DNA from: Candidatus Woesearchaeota archaeon
Lineage (GTDB): Archaea; Nanobdellota; Nanobdellia; Woesearchaeales; WJKL01
DNA length: 51,196 bases
Reading direction: 5' to 3'
NCBI GenBank assembly: GCA_014729675.1
Contig: WJJM01000002.1
Location: 1-51,196, forward strand
Part shown: positions 30,296 through 39,865 of the stretch, piece after piece
Layout: the number at the start of each line of letters is the position of its first letter
Numbering within the stretch: the stretch's first letter is position 1
Made by a program: the position numbers and the translations under genes
The notes under the pieces: generated by a model
Told to the model about the DNA's origin: nothing
The model's input: the letters and a program-made list of their open reading frames with translations, nothing else
Databases searched by the model: none

Positions 30296-31708
30296 TCATC
30301 TCATGATTTTCTTTAGGATTTCCATAGCAGCTTTTCCATCTACCTTTCCCTGGAATCTTTTCATTACCATGCCCATGTAAGCTCCGATGCTTAGGCCAGG
30401 GTTTGAGTCTACTATCTTTTTTATCTCTTTTTCGAGTTCTTCAGAAGAAGCTGCTTCATATTTATCAAATGAGACAAATTTGTCTTTTGCATAATCCATT
30501 AATATATCTGTTACAACATCTTTACTTATCTTTTTTTTGTCTAATGCTTTGAATATCTCCTGAAACTCTTTTTCTGTTAGCGAAGATACATCAGTCTCAT
30601 ATTTTCTGCTTATCTCTTTTAAGGTAGATGTGAGTGTTGAGGCTATGAATGATGGTTTAATGTTCCTGAATTCTTTTACAAATTTTTCAAACATGTCTGC
30701 TTTGTTTGCTTTTGCAGTCAGAACAGCAAGATCATGGGTCAGGCCAAGTTTTTCATATCTTTTTATCTTGTGCTCTATAAGCTCAGAAGTTTTTATTTTT
30801 TTTATATCCACTTTCAATGGAATGACATCTGTTTCAGGATAAAGTCTTGCAGCACCAGGCATGGGCCTTAGATAAGAAGTTTTATTGTCAGGCTCAATTT
30901 TTCTTACATGAGCATCTTCTTTTTTGCTTAGTTTTTTTTGTCTCTGGATCTCTATCTCTATCACTTTAGGCATTGATCTTATATCCTGGAATCCTTTTAT
31001 CTCAACGCGGTTTCTTTCTTTTATAGATACATTTACATCCTGCCTTATGGTTCCAAGACCTCTTTTGACCTTTCCAGTGCTTCTTAATATCATTCCGATC
31101 TTTTCAGCTGTCTCTTTTGCATGTTCTGGATCTTTGATGTCTGGTTCTGTGCCTATCTCTATAAGAGGGATTCCGAGCCTGTCGAGCCTGTATTTTATGC
31201 TGTCTTTTTTTTCTTCAATCTTTTGTGCTGCTTCCTCTTCTATCATTATGGTCGGAATCCTTACCTTGCCTTTTGATGTTTCTACATAGCCATCACAGGC
31301 AACCAATGCAGTCCTTTGAAATCCAGAAACATTAGAGCCGTCTATCACTGTCTTCCTCATAACCTGGATTTCGTCAACTATCTTTGCATTCAAAAGCTTT
31401 GAGACTTCTAATGCTATAGTCACTGCATCTCTATTTATTGGGTGAGGAGGTTCTTCATCCATCTCAACCAGGCAAGTGTCTTTAGAATCAGCTTCATAGA
31501 TAAATTTCTTTGATTTGTTCATCTCATATTGTGCAGCTATATCTATCTTTCCTGTCTCGCCTGCAACAGCTCTTAGCCTTCTTTCAAATTTTACATCTGC
31601 CTTTGTATCTCTTAGATTAGAAGAAGGGCAGCTGCAGAATAACTTATTTGTATTTAACTGTTGATGAATCTCTATTCCGCATTTGAATCCTAATTTCTTA
31701 TAGTCCAT
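30296..31708 (-). CDS. gatE: Glu-tRNA(Gln) amidotransferase subunit E, without the AspRS-like insert (470 aa)
   Basis: With GatD it converts Glu-tRNA(Gln) to Gln-tRNA(Gln) in archaea. Opens MDYKKLGFKCGIEIHQQL; CSCPSS, RRLRAVAGE, LGTIRQDVNVSI and PMPGAARLYPETD blocks follow, as in GatB/GatE proteins. Archaeal GatE is normally about 620 residues because of an AspRS-like (GAD) domain before the PMPGAAR block; here that region is about 25 residues, so the domain is absent. C-terminal helical (YqeY-like) tail is present. GatD nearby identifies it as GatE rather than GatB. Leaderless-type TATA (ATATTTAAAC) upstream. Confidence 0.9.
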   Translation of the reverse strand: MDYKKLGFKCGIEIHQQLNTNKLFCSCPSSNLRDTKADVKFERRLRAVAGETGKIDIAAQYEMNKSKKFIYEADSKDTCLVEMDEEPPHPINRDAVTIALEVSKLLNAKIVDEIQVMRKTVIDGSNVSGFQRTALVACDGYVETSKGKVRIPTIMIEEEAAQKIEEKKDSIKYRLDRLGIPLIEIGTEPDIKDPEHAKETAEKIGMILRSTGKVKRGLGTIRQDVNVSIKERNRVEIKGFQDIRSMPKVIEIEIQRQKKLSKKEDAHVRKIEPDNKTSYLRPMPGAARLYPETDVIPLKVDIKKIKTSELIEHKIKRYEKLGLTHDLAVLTAKANKADMFEKFVKEFRNIKPSFIASTLTSTLKEISRKYETDVSSLTEKEFQEIFKALDKKKISKDVVTDILMDYAKDKFVSFDKYEAASSEELEKEIKKIVDSNPGLSIGAYMGMVMKRFQGKVDGKAAMEILKKIMR

Positions 31709-31759
31709 TGGATTTTGGTAAGATTATTAGTTTAAATATCTTTCTAAGAAGCTAATCGC

Positions 31760-31942
31760 TTAAGCAGCTTTTAACTCAAATCCAACAGCTTTGGGAACAA
31801 ATCCATCTATCTGAGAATATGCTTTTAGTGTGTGGAGTTTTTTGATTCTCTTATTAAAATCGGCTTTAAAATTTATAGAATCTGAATACCTGGTGCTGTA
31901 TGCCTTAAATTTTAGGAATGAAGTAGCCCTCAATAAAATCAC
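31760..31942 (-). CDS. Doubtful small basic protein (60 aa)
   Basis: Open frame starting at GTG (MILLRATSFLKFK), basic/aromatic. A TATATATT-like box lies upstream but only about 14 bases from the start. If not real, 31,709-32,051 is a 340-base gap with only promoter boxes for gatE and the Lrp gene. Confidence 0.3.
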   Translation of the reverse strand: MILLRATSFLKFKAYSTRYSDSINFKADFNKRIKKLHTLKAYSQIDGFVPKAVGFELKAA

Positions 31943-32051
31943 CTATAAAGAATATATAAAGTATAGATGATATTTAAATCTTTCTGTTATAAAATGGAAA
32001 ATATTGCAGAAATAAGCAACATTTAAATAAAATGTGGTATTCTATTCCATC

Positions 32052-32492
32052 ATGGATATAAAAGATGAACAAATAATCCAAATACTGCTTAAGAATGCTA
32101 AATCATCAACCCAAGAGATAAGCAATAGGACAGGGATACCAGTAACAACAGTACATAACCGGATAAAGAGGTTAGAGAAAAAAGGCATAATAAAGAATTA
32201 CACTGTTGAACTAGATCATGAGAAGCTTGGAAAAAAAGTAGCTGCTTATATTCTTGTTTCATTGGATTATTCCCACATCAGGGAGAAAGAGATCAAGATA
32301 TCTGAATTGGCTGGAAAACTAAAGAAACACAGTAGTGTTGAAGATGTCTGTATAGTTTCAGGCCAGCATGACCTTCTTATCAAATCAAGAGCAGAAAATA
32401 TCCATGAACTGAACAGGCTGATAACAGGATACATAAATGATGTAGAAGGTCTTGGAAGAACACAGACAATGGTCATAATGAATGAGTTTTAA
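32052..32492 (+). CDS. Lrp/AsnC-family transcription regulator (146 aa)
   Basis: N-terminal helix-turn-helix (STQEISNRTGIPVTTVHNRIKR is split: SSTQEISNRTG, then VTTVHNRIKRLEKKG) followed by a RAM-type ligand domain with the VSGQHDLLIKS strand. Octamer-forming regulator of amino-acid or energy genes in archaea. Start at 32,052; TATA TTTAAATA about 28 bases upstream, no leader. Confidence 0.88.
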   Translation: MDIKDEQIIQILLKNAKSSTQEISNRTGIPVTTVHNRIKRLEKKGIIKNYTVELDHEKLGKKVAAYILVSLDYSHIREKEIKISELAGKLKKHSSVEDVCIVSGQHDLLIKSRAENIHELNRLITGYINDVEGLGRTQTMVIMNEF

Positions 32493-32728
32493 CGTTTCCA
32501 GATTATCTTATCTTTTTGCTTAACTGATCTTATCCTATGTAGAGGGATATCTATCTCTTTGTTGTCTTTTTCTATAACCATAAAATTATTTTCAATATCT
32601 TTTATAGAATTATAAGGGATCTCGATTATCTTTTTGAGAATCTTATCTTCATAGCCTATCTTGAAGTCTTTAGGGTCTAATCTTTTGTCCCATTTTATCT
32701 GATTTAAGATGTCCTGGATCGGCTGCAT
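32489..32728 (-). CDS. DUF504 protein (79 aa)
   Basis: MQPIQDILNQIKWDKR near the start and the IPLHRIRSVKQKDKIIWKR end match DUF504 (UPF0248; MJ1316-type domain), a small RNA-linked domain proposed to recognise cyclic or modified RNA ends. The ATG starts one base after the GatD stop, so they are coupled; the translation link fits. Confidence 0.75.
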   Translation of the reverse strand: MQPIQDILNQIKWDKRLDPKDFKIGYEDKILKKIIEIPYNSIKDIENNFMVIEKDNKEIDIPLHRIRSVKQKDKIIWKR

Positions 32729-32729
32729 C

Positions 32730-33992
32730 TTAATACAGGAATGTTTTTTCAAGAGATCTTTTTGTTATCTCTCCTGAGATATTTGCCTGCATCTGTTCTT
32801 TTACTTCTTCTATCTTAGATGTATGACCAAGAACATAGCCTAGCTTTGCATAGGCTGTCTCTGGTGTCATATCTTCTGCAAAGATACAGTTGAGCTTTAT
32901 TGACAGTTCTCTTAGGTTTGCGTAGACTAAAGGATGGACTCTTCCGTATATTGTCTGCGGAGCTATGACAATAGGCATATCAATCTCTTTAATCTTGTTG
33001 AATAAGCTTTGAGGAATATTTCCCAATCCTGTCGCCGCTATGACAAGTCCCTTGTAATCTTTATAATTATCAAGCAAAGAAGGATCCATGCCAGGGTAGA
33101 CATGCAAGAGTGCTATCTTTTCCTGGAATTTTGTATCTGCTTTTGTTTTTGTATCTGACCTTTTTTTATGGTCTTTATCAAGAACATCTATCTTTCCACC
33201 CTCATAGATCTTTGCTAAAGGCAGATCATTGATCGGCCTGAAAGCATCTCTTCTTGAGGTGTGCATCTTTCTTGCTTTTGTTCCTTTAATCAACAAGCAG
33301 TAATCGTCATTTGTTGTTCCATGCATACATGTAGAAACCTCTGCAATATCTGAAGCTGCTGCTTTTACTGCGCAGATAAGGTTCATAAAAGCATCTGAAG
33401 ATCCTCTGTCTATGCTTCTTTGGGCAGCTGTAAGGATAACTGGTTTTGAAAGGTCTTTTAATAGGAATGATAATGCTGCTGAAGTATAATGAAGAGTGTC
33501 TGTTCCTTGTGTAACTACAACGCCGTCTGCTCCTGAGTCAAGTTCTTTTTCTATCTCTATAGCAAGAAGCCTCCATTCTTTTGGAGTCATATCTTCTGAC
33601 ATTATAGACATTATCTTTTTTGCTTTTAGGTTTGCTATATCTGCAAGCTCTGGCATCATAGATGTAAAATCTTCTGCAGTATAGTCAGCATAGACTCCGC
33701 CTGTCCTGTAATCTACTTTAGATGAAATAGTGCCTCCTGCTGAAATTATCGTTATATTTGGAAGGCCTTTTTTTGGCTTTAGCTTTTTCTTAGAATGGCT
33801 TGGCTTCTTGTACCCTTTGATAAGTTCTATCTTTTTTATCTTTTTGTTGTCTATGCCTATATTATATCCATTGTCAAGCTTTATGACAGTCACATCCTTA
33901 TCAAGGATATCTGGTATGGGCATAAGAATTCCTTCAAACTCCTTGTCTGATGTTTTTACTTTAACTGAGTCTCCTGTTTTTGGATCTGGCAT
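32730..33992 (-). CDS. gatD: Glu-tRNA(Gln) amidotransferase subunit D (420 aa)
   Basis: Glutaminase subunit feeding ammonia to GatE. N-terminal small barrel (DSVKVKTSDKEFEGIL), then an L-asparaginase-type domain: ISAGGTISS, TQGTDTLHYTS and the AAQRS block with the catalytic Thr residues; Lys in GTKARKMHTS. Normal length. NIF3 gene upstream, DUF504 gene downstream. Confidence 0.93.
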   Translation of the reverse strand: MPDPKTGDSVKVKTSDKEFEGILMPIPDILDKDVTVIKLDNGYNIGIDNKKIKKIELIKGYKKPSHSKKKLKPKKGLPNITIISAGGTISSKVDYRTGGVYADYTAEDFTSMMPELADIANLKAKKIMSIMSEDMTPKEWRLLAIEIEKELDSGADGVVVTQGTDTLHYTSAALSFLLKDLSKPVILTAAQRSIDRGSSDAFMNLICAVKAAASDIAEVSTCMHGTTNDDYCLLIKGTKARKMHTSRRDAFRPINDLPLAKIYEGGKIDVLDKDHKKRSDTKTKADTKFQEKIALLHVYPGMDPSLLDNYKDYKGLVIAATGLGNIPQSLFNKIKEIDMPIVIAPQTIYGRVHPLVYANLRELSIKLNCIFAEDMTPETAYAKLGYVLGHTSKIEEVKEQMQANISGEITKRSLEKTFLY

Positions 33993-33994
33993 GG

Positions 33995-34747
33995 TTATAA
34001 CCTTATTGGATTATCTATAAATGTTGTTTCTATATTAAACTTTTCTTTTAGAACAGGCATCAATGCCTTTACGCCAACAGTTTCGGTTGCATAATGGCCT
34101 GCTATTATTGCATTCAATGGATAATCTTTCAATCTTGTATGTGCACCGTGATCAATCTCTCCAACCAAAAAACAATCTAGTTTTTCTTTAACTGCTTCTT
34201 CAATCGCTTCGGAGCCCCCACCTGAAACAATTCCTATCGATCTGATCTGTTTTTTCCCAAAATTCAGAACATTGCATTTTGTTTTTAATTTCTTATTCAG
34301 ATTATTTGCAATCTTATTTATAGTAATATTCTTTTTGAATTTTCCTTTATAGCCAATCTTAAATCTATGATATCTTCCGAACTTTTTTACATTTTTCAGA
34401 TTTAATATTCTGCACAATCCAATATTGTTTCCATATTCTTCATTTATATCCAAAGGAAGATGTGCCGCATATAGTGCAATCTTATTTTTTTCTAAGAAAT
34501 CTATTCTTTTTTTTGAAATTTTTTTATATTTTTGAGGAGTCCATTTGACTCCGTGATGGACAACCAATAAATCAACTTTAGCTTTTTTTGCTTTTTCAAA
34601 AGTTGAGATACAAGCATCAACTGCAAATCCTATTTTTTTAATATCTTTTGATGTTTTTACCTGCAACCCATTTCTGGACTTGTCTGGGATTAACCTGATA
34701 TTTAACTCCTTATTCAGGAATTTAACTATATTGTTCAGTTTAGCCAT
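33995..34747 (-). CDS. NIF3/YbgI-family metal-binding protein (250 aa)
   Basis: VVHHGVKW and DHGAHTRL-GHYATETVGV supply the conserved His/Asp/Glu of the di-metal site of NIF3 proteins. Homologues are annotated as GTP cyclohydrolase I type 2, but the true reaction is unsettled. Two bases separate it from gatD. Confidence 0.85.
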   Translation of the reverse strand: MAKLNNIVKFLNKELNIRLIPDKSRNGLQVKTSKDIKKIGFAVDACISTFEKAKKAKVDLLVVHHGVKWTPQKYKKISKKRIDFLEKNKIALYAAHLPLDINEEYGNNIGLCRILNLKNVKKFGRYHRFKIGYKGKFKKNITINKIANNLNKKLKTKCNVLNFGKKQIRSIGIVSGGGSEAIEEAVKEKLDCFLVGEIDHGAHTRLKDYPLNAIIAGHYATETVGVKALMPVLKEKFNIETTFIDNPIRL

Positions 34748-34796
34748 ACTGAAAGATTTTATCTTTATATTTATAAATCTATTTTTTTTCTTTTTC

Positions 34797-36296
34797 TTAT
34801 TTAGTATATTCCTGCAGATGCTTTTTTGTGAAAGGCAGGCCTTTTATGTCAAAAGAATTATTGTAGTTTTTCCTTGTTACCATTATTGGCTTCTCAATCC
34901 TGTTTCCTTTGCTATCTTTGAACAATGCAAATTCAGGCATCTTTCCATCTTTATTGGTCAATCCCGGCCTTGTCACCATCCCTATATAATTATCATACTT
35001 TCCGCCTCTAACCTCTACAAGCGAACCTCTTGGGAAACGCTGTATGCACTTATTAAGGAGATTATATACTTTATTGTCAAACTCAGGATCCTTTCCAGTA
35101 GACATCTTTTTAAGTATGCTAAAAGCAGTATCATATGATCTTGCTTCTTTATACGGTCTTTCAGATGTTATAGCATCAAAGACATCAACTATTCCAGCTA
35201 TCTGAGCATCTATCGAAACTTTTTTTGTTCCTTCTGGATAACCTGTTCCATTTATCCTTTCATGATGGTTTCTGATTATTCCAAGCGCTCTTGTAGGCCT
35301 TTTTGGAACCGTGTCTATAAGATTTCTTCCCCAAAGAGAATGTTTTTCTATAATTGACCTTTCATAAGGAGAAAGGCACCCAAATCCAGGATACATCTTC
35401 AGGCTTCTGTATTGCTCTTTTGTCAAGGCTCTTTTGTCTACCAAAATGCTCATCTTTTCATCTATTATTCTTTTTAGAGTTTTGGATCGCTCTTCTGAGA
35501 AGTTATTAAACCTCCTTGGATCGTTTACTATCTTTATAATCTTAAGATACTCTTTGTCTATGCCTGCTCTTTTTATGTTTGTCTCTATCTCTTCCATCTC
35601 TTTATCATTGAATCTTTTGGATTTATTGAGTATCTCCTGAGGAACAAAAATCTTGCCTGTATCATGGAACAGCAGCCCGAAACCATTATCTCTGACTATC
35701 TTTTCCTTATTATATGATGGATTGTTGCCAAGAAGATAATATTTTGAAAGAAGATGAACTCCTGGCATGAAAGTACTTAGACTATGATCAGAAGTATGAT
35801 CATCATATCGGTCCAAACATGCAAACATAGTCATACTGTCTTTATTGCTTATGATCTCGTTAAGCATAGATTCAAGGCTGTCTCTTATCCCAGTATCAAA
35901 AAGTTTTCCTATTTCCCTGAGTTTTTCCTGGGCTTTTTCTCCTGTATTTTCAAGAATCTCTGCTATGTTTTCATGTTTTGAAAATTCTTCTTTTACTGCC
36001 TTGTATGTTTTTTCTATGTTTGTAAATACCAGTTGTCTTGTTTTTGGAGATGCTATCTCTTCTGGTTCAGGTGTTACTGTTTCCTGTTTTTTCTTTATAT
36101 AGACATAAGTCTCTCCTGCTTTTGCAGCATATTTCTTTATCTTATCGATAGTGCCTGGATCTATCTTTTTTCCTCCTTCAAATAATGCAGGCATGTTCCT
36201 TCTTTCTCCAAATGGCCTTGTTAGAAAATAGTCTAGATGTTCTTTTCCTAATTCATCGATTCTTACGCTGATTGGTATTTCATATTTTTTATCCAT
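34797..36296 (-). CDS. HD-GYP domain protein (499 aa)
   Basis: LLFHDTGKIFVPQEI (HD motif), later HSLWGRNL and RNHHERINGTGYPEG (the HD-GYP signature) then DVFDAITSERPYKEA. These are the metal and substrate residues of HD-GYP phosphodiesterases that cut cyclic di-GMP or similar dinucleotides. N-terminal 60 residues and the C-terminal 80-residue strand-rich part lack names. ATG at 36,296 has a TATA box (TTTATAAATA) about 30 bases upstream; an earlier TTG is unlikely. HD-GYP proteins are mainly bacterial. Confidence 0.82.
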   Translation of the reverse strand: MDKKYEIPISVRIDELGKEHLDYFLTRPFGERRNMPALFEGGKKIDPGTIDKIKKYAAKAGETYVYIKKKQETVTPEPEEIASPKTRQLVFTNIEKTYKAVKEEFSKHENIAEILENTGEKAQEKLREIGKLFDTGIRDSLESMLNEIISNKDSMTMFACLDRYDDHTSDHSLSTFMPGVHLLSKYYLLGNNPSYNKEKIVRDNGFGLLFHDTGKIFVPQEILNKSKRFNDKEMEEIETNIKRAGIDKEYLKIIKIVNDPRRFNNFSEERSKTLKRIIDEKMSILVDKRALTKEQYRSLKMYPGFGCLSPYERSIIEKHSLWGRNLIDTVPKRPTRALGIIRNHHERINGTGYPEGTKKVSIDAQIAGIVDVFDAITSERPYKEARSYDTAFSILKKMSTGKDPEFDNKVYNLLNKCIQRFPRGSLVEVRGGKYDNYIGMVTRPGLTNKDGKMPEFALFKDSKGNRIEKPIMVTRKNYNNSFDIKGLPFTKKHLQEYTK

Positions 36297-36365
36297 GGAA
36301 AAAATGGAAAGCAAACTATTTATAAAATTTAGGCTTATTTGTCAATATAATGTTTAAAAAGAAAT

Positions 36366-36689
36366 TTATTTTTTTAACTTAACAGCTGTTCCATAGGCGA
36401 CGATCTCTGCTGAGCCCTGCATGACATCTGCAGTTGTTATCCTGATGCAGACTACAGCATCTGCTCCCAGGTCTTTTGCCTGCTTTTCCATAGCCTGTAT
36501 GGCTGAATCTCTTGCTTTGTCCATCATCTCTGTGTAGGACTTGATCTCTCCGCCTACGAGATTCTTCAGTCCTGCTGCAATGTCTCTTCCAAACCATCTT
36601 GCTCTTACAGTGTTTCCTTTTACAAGTCCAAGGACTTCCTTGATGTTCTTTCCAGCTATATTGTCAGTTGTAGTTAACAGCATCTTCAC
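36366..36689 (-). CDS. YbjQ/DUF74 heavy-metal-binding-domain protein (107 aa)
   Basis: MLLTTTDNIAGKNIKEVLG and LGADAVVCIRITTADVM blocks match the YbjQ/UPF0145 family, pentamer-forming small proteins of unknown role. A first Met two codons earlier is possible. Overlaps the upstream gene by 26 bases. Confidence 0.85.
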   Translation of the reverse strand: MKMLLTTTDNIAGKNIKEVLGLVKGNTVRARWFGRDIAAGLKNLVGGEIKSYTEMMDKARDSAIQAMEKQAKDLGADAVVCIRITTADVMQGSAEIVAYGTAVKLKK

Positions 36690-36900
36690 ATGACCTTCCT
36701 GAATTCCATTCTTCTATCTGTCTTTTCCATGCATCTGGATCAAACTTGCCTCTTTTCATTATATCTATTATCCTAAAATCAAGTCCAGAGTGAGCATACT
36801 CAAGAACTTTATTGTCAAGTTCTGAATCTTTGCAAACATGCATGTAATATCTGCTTACCTTCTTGCTGTAAGCTACTATAAGGCCCATGTTATCTTCCAT
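36664..36900 (-). CDS. Small hypothetical protein (78 aa)
   Basis: Starts MEDNMGLIVAYSKK; alpha/beta with a Trp-rich end (DAWKRQIEEW). Lies between cdc48 and ybjQ in one minus-strand operon. No family recognised. Confidence 0.55.
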   Translation of the reverse strand: MEDNMGLIVAYSKKVSRYYMHVCKDSELDNKVLEYAHSGLDFRIIDIMKRGKFDPDAWKRQIEEWNSGRSCEDAVNYN

Positions 36901-36902
36901 CT

Positions 36903-39185
36903 TTACCCCAAGTATGAAGGTCGGTCCTTCATCTCTTTTGCTCTTGAGGATTTTATCTGATCCTTAAGTTCTTTGTATGCCTTTTCTATCTCTTTTGTTA
37001 CAGATGGAGCTATTGTCTCTAGAGCTTTTTCAAAGTGCTTCATAGTAACTTCTTTTGCTTTTATGTTGTCTCTTAATGCACTCATAGCAGCTTCTCTGCA
37101 GACAGCTTCGAGATCTGCTCCCACATAGCCTTTTGTTTTTTCTGCAAGCTTGTCTAAATCTATATCTTTTAGAGGCATCTTTTTAGTATGAACCTTAAAT
37201 ATCTTTTTTCTTGCGACTTTTCCAGGGATAGGCGCAAGAAGCATCCTGTCAAACCTACCAGGCCTTAGCAATGCTGTGTCTATCATATCGGGCCTGTTTG
37301 TTGCTGCTATAACAACAACGCCATGAAGCTCTTCAAGCCCGTCAAGTTCTGTGAGCATCTGATTAACAACACGCTCTGTTGAATGAGCATCTGCAGACTG
37401 TCCTCTTCTTGGAGCAAGCGCGTCAAGCTCGTCAAAGAATATTATAGTTGGGGAAGTTTGTCTTGCTTTCTTGAATATCTCTCTTACTGCTTTTTCTGAT
37501 TCTCCCACCCATTTGCTTAAGAGTTCAGGTCCTTTTACAAGTATGAAATTTGCCTTTGATTCATTGGCTACAGCTTTTGCAAGCATTGTCTTTCCTGTTC
37601 CAGGAGCACCGTAAAGAAGTATTCCTCTTGGAGGCCTTACACCCATCTTCTTGAAGGATTTTGGCTTTTTCAGAGGCCATTCAACAGCTTCCTCAAGCTC
37701 CTGTTTTACATCCTTCAATCCTCCTACGTCTTTCCATGAGACATTAGGCACTTCGACAAGAACTTCCCTCATAGCAGAAGGCCTTACTGATTTTAATGCT
37801 CTTATAAAATCATCCTGCGTGATGTTAAGCTTTTCAAGAAAATCCTGGGATATGCTTTCTTCTTCCTTAAGATTAAGGTCAGGGAGTATCCTTCTTAAGA
37901 CAATCATTGCAGCTTCTTTAGAAAGGGCTGCAAGGTCTGCTCCAACAAATCCATAAGTTATATTTGCAAGTTCTTTAAGGTTGACGTCTTTTGCAAGAGG
38001 CATGTTTCTTGTATGGATCTTTAATACTTTAAGCCTGCCTTTCTTGGAAGGTACTCCTATCTCTATCTCCCTGTCAAACCTTCCCGGCCTTCTTAATGCA
38101 GGGTCTAGTATGTTTGGAACGTTTGTAGCTGCGATCACAACAACCTTTCCTCTTGACTTAAGGCCGTCCATCATCGCAAGAAGCTGGGCAACTACTCTTC
38201 TTTCCACTTCTCCCTTGACTTCTTCTCTTTTTGGAGCTATTGCATCCAGTTCATCTATAAATATTATCGAAGGTGCGTTTTTTTCTGCCTCTTCAAATTT
38301 CTTTCTCAGGTTTTCTTCTGACTGGCCGTAGAACTTGGACATTATTTCTGGCCCATTGATCAATATGAAATGTGAATTGGATTCATTAGCGACTGCTTTT
38401 GCAAGCATGGTCTTTCCTGTTCCCGGAGGGCCGTGCATCAGCACTCCTTTTGGAGCTTCGATCCCAAGGCGTTCAAATATTTCAGGATGTTTAAGAGGGA
38501 GCTCTACCATCTCCCTTATCTTTCTTATCTCCTGTTTAAGGCCACCTATATCTTCATAAGTTACGTCAGGGATAGTTTCTTCTTTTACTTCTACTGCTTC
38601 AGGGTTTAATACTATTTCAGTAGATTCTGTTATCAGGACCGCACCCTTAGGGGAAGTGTCTGCTACTATGAATTTCAGGTCTCCAAATCCAAAACCTCCT
38701 TTGAACGATTCTTCTTCAAGCATACGGAATATATCTTCAAAGAAAGGTGATTCTGTCATAGCTGTTCTTCTGCTTTTAGCTCCTCCGAGAGAGATGATAT
38801 CTCCTTTTGTTACAGCTCTTCCAAGGATTCCCTGTTTGAAAGTGTTTGGGGATGCTCTGACAACTATGCCTTTTTTTGCAGGAGCTACAACAACCTTTTT
38901 AGCTTCTTTGATCTCTGCTTTCTTGATAGTAACTGTCTCTCCTATGCTTGTCTTTGCATTTCTTCTTATAAGCCCATCCATCCTGATTATATTAAGGCCT
39001 ATATCTCCAGGATAAGCACGGTCTACAATGGCTACTGTGCTCTTTTCTCCTTTAATATCAATCACATCTCCTGGTTTTACGCCTATCTTACGCATCAGAG
39101 AAGAATCTACACGGGTTATACCTTTATTTACGTCATCCTGGATAGATTCCATGACTTTTAAGCTTAGTTCGTTATTTTCTGCCAT
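36903..39185 (-). CDS. cdc48: Cdc48/VAT-type AAA+ ATPase (760 aa)
   Basis: Hexameric unfoldase feeding the proteasome. N domain with double-psi barrel (about 1-190), D1 with GPPGTGKT and IIFIDELD, D2 with GAPGTGKT and IIFFDELD, second-region-of-homology arginines ([16 protein letters not shown]). Full length, two intact ATP sites. TATA near 39,214-39,231 and the imperfect dyad GCCTTATATGGC before the gene. Confidence 0.96.
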   Translation of the reverse strand: MAENNELSLKVMESIQDDVNKGITRVDSSLMRKIGVKPGDVIDIKGEKSTVAIVDRAYPGDIGLNIIRMDGLIRRNAKTSIGETVTIKKAEIKEAKKVVVAPAKKGIVVRASPNTFKQGILGRAVTKGDIISLGGAKSRRTAMTESPFFEDIFRMLEEESFKGGFGFGDLKFIVADTSPKGAVLITESTEIVLNPEAVEVKEETIPDVTYEDIGGLKQEIRKIREMVELPLKHPEIFERLGIEAPKGVLMHGPPGTGKTMLAKAVANESNSHFILINGPEIMSKFYGQSEENLRKKFEEAEKNAPSIIFIDELDAIAPKREEVKGEVERRVVAQLLAMMDGLKSRGKVVVIAATNVPNILDPALRRPGRFDREIEIGVPSKKGRLKVLKIHTRNMPLAKDVNLKELANITYGFVGADLAALSKEAAMIVLRRILPDLNLKEEESISQDFLEKLNITQDDFIRALKSVRPSAMREVLVEVPNVSWKDVGGLKDVKQELEEAVEWPLKKPKSFKKMGVRPPRGILLYGAPGTGKTMLAKAVANESKANFILVKGPELLSKWVGESEKAVREIFKKARQTSPTIIFFDELDALAPRRGQSADAHSTERVVNQMLTELDGLEELHGVVVIAATNRPDMIDTALLRPGRFDRMLLAPIPGKVARKKIFKVHTKKMPLKDIDLDKLAEKTKGYVGADLEAVCREAAMSALRDNIKAKEVTMKHFEKALETIAPSVTKEIEKAYKELKDQIKSSRAKEMKDRPSYLG

Positions 39186-39273
39186 TTTTTATTTTTAGAG
39201 CCTTATATGGCTTTTTTAATATAAATATATAAGAAAAAGTAAAATTTAATTGTTTTTAAAGTTTATGATTTGC

Positions 39274-39693
39274 CTATTTTTCTACCTTTTTCTCTGCAGA
39301 TACCTTTGGCAGAGGTACTGGAGGAGGTAAGTTTATCTCTTTGCTCATTATCAAAGCCTGGATATTGCACTTCTGAAGCGCTGTATTCATTACAGCAGTC
39401 ATGACTTCTTTAGGCAGTTTTTTTGAATCTTTCCAGTCTTTTAGAACATCATCTATCTTTTTTGCGTCGTCTACATAGATGACTTCGCCTGTCATCTCTA
39501 TCTGCGCAAAATCAGGAGCATATTTTGCTAAAAAATCACATGTTACTTTCAATGCTTTCTTTTCTTTGGTCTGAGCCAATTCATGCTCTTCAATATTTTT
39601 CACAGAGATATCATTCTTTATGTTGATCTTTCCTTTCAAAGGACCTTTTTTCTCAGCATTTATCCGTGTAAATGAAAAGTTTATAACACCCAT
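39274..39693 (-). CDS. SecB-like archaeal protein (139 aa)
   Basis: Beta-rich with strands INFSFTRINAEKK, KALKVTCDFLAKYAPDFAQIEMTGE, then a helix and a final PPPVPLPKV. This matches archaeal SecB-like (MJ0357-type) proteins by pattern; chaperone activity is inference. AGGTGAT precedes the start; TATA TTTATATATTA lies about 40 bases upstream of it. Confidence 0.55.
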   Translation of the reverse strand: MGVINFSFTRINAEKKGPLKGKINIKNDISVKNIEEHELAQTKEKKALKVTCDFLAKYAPDFAQIEMTGEVIYVDDAKKIDDVLKDWKDSKKLPKEVMTAVMNTALQKCNIQALIMSKEINLPPPVPLPKVSAEKKVEK

Positions 39694-39865
39694 TTATATC
39701 ACCTTTGGTATAGATTTTATGCATAATATATAAATTTATCCATAAATTTTATATATGCTTGTAGGTTTTTTGCAGATATGAGCACTGTGAGAAAGCAAGG
39801 AGCATAAGGATTCTTATCTTTCTAGTTGAAGTTAGTTTTATCTTTTTTGGATAATCTATATTAAG

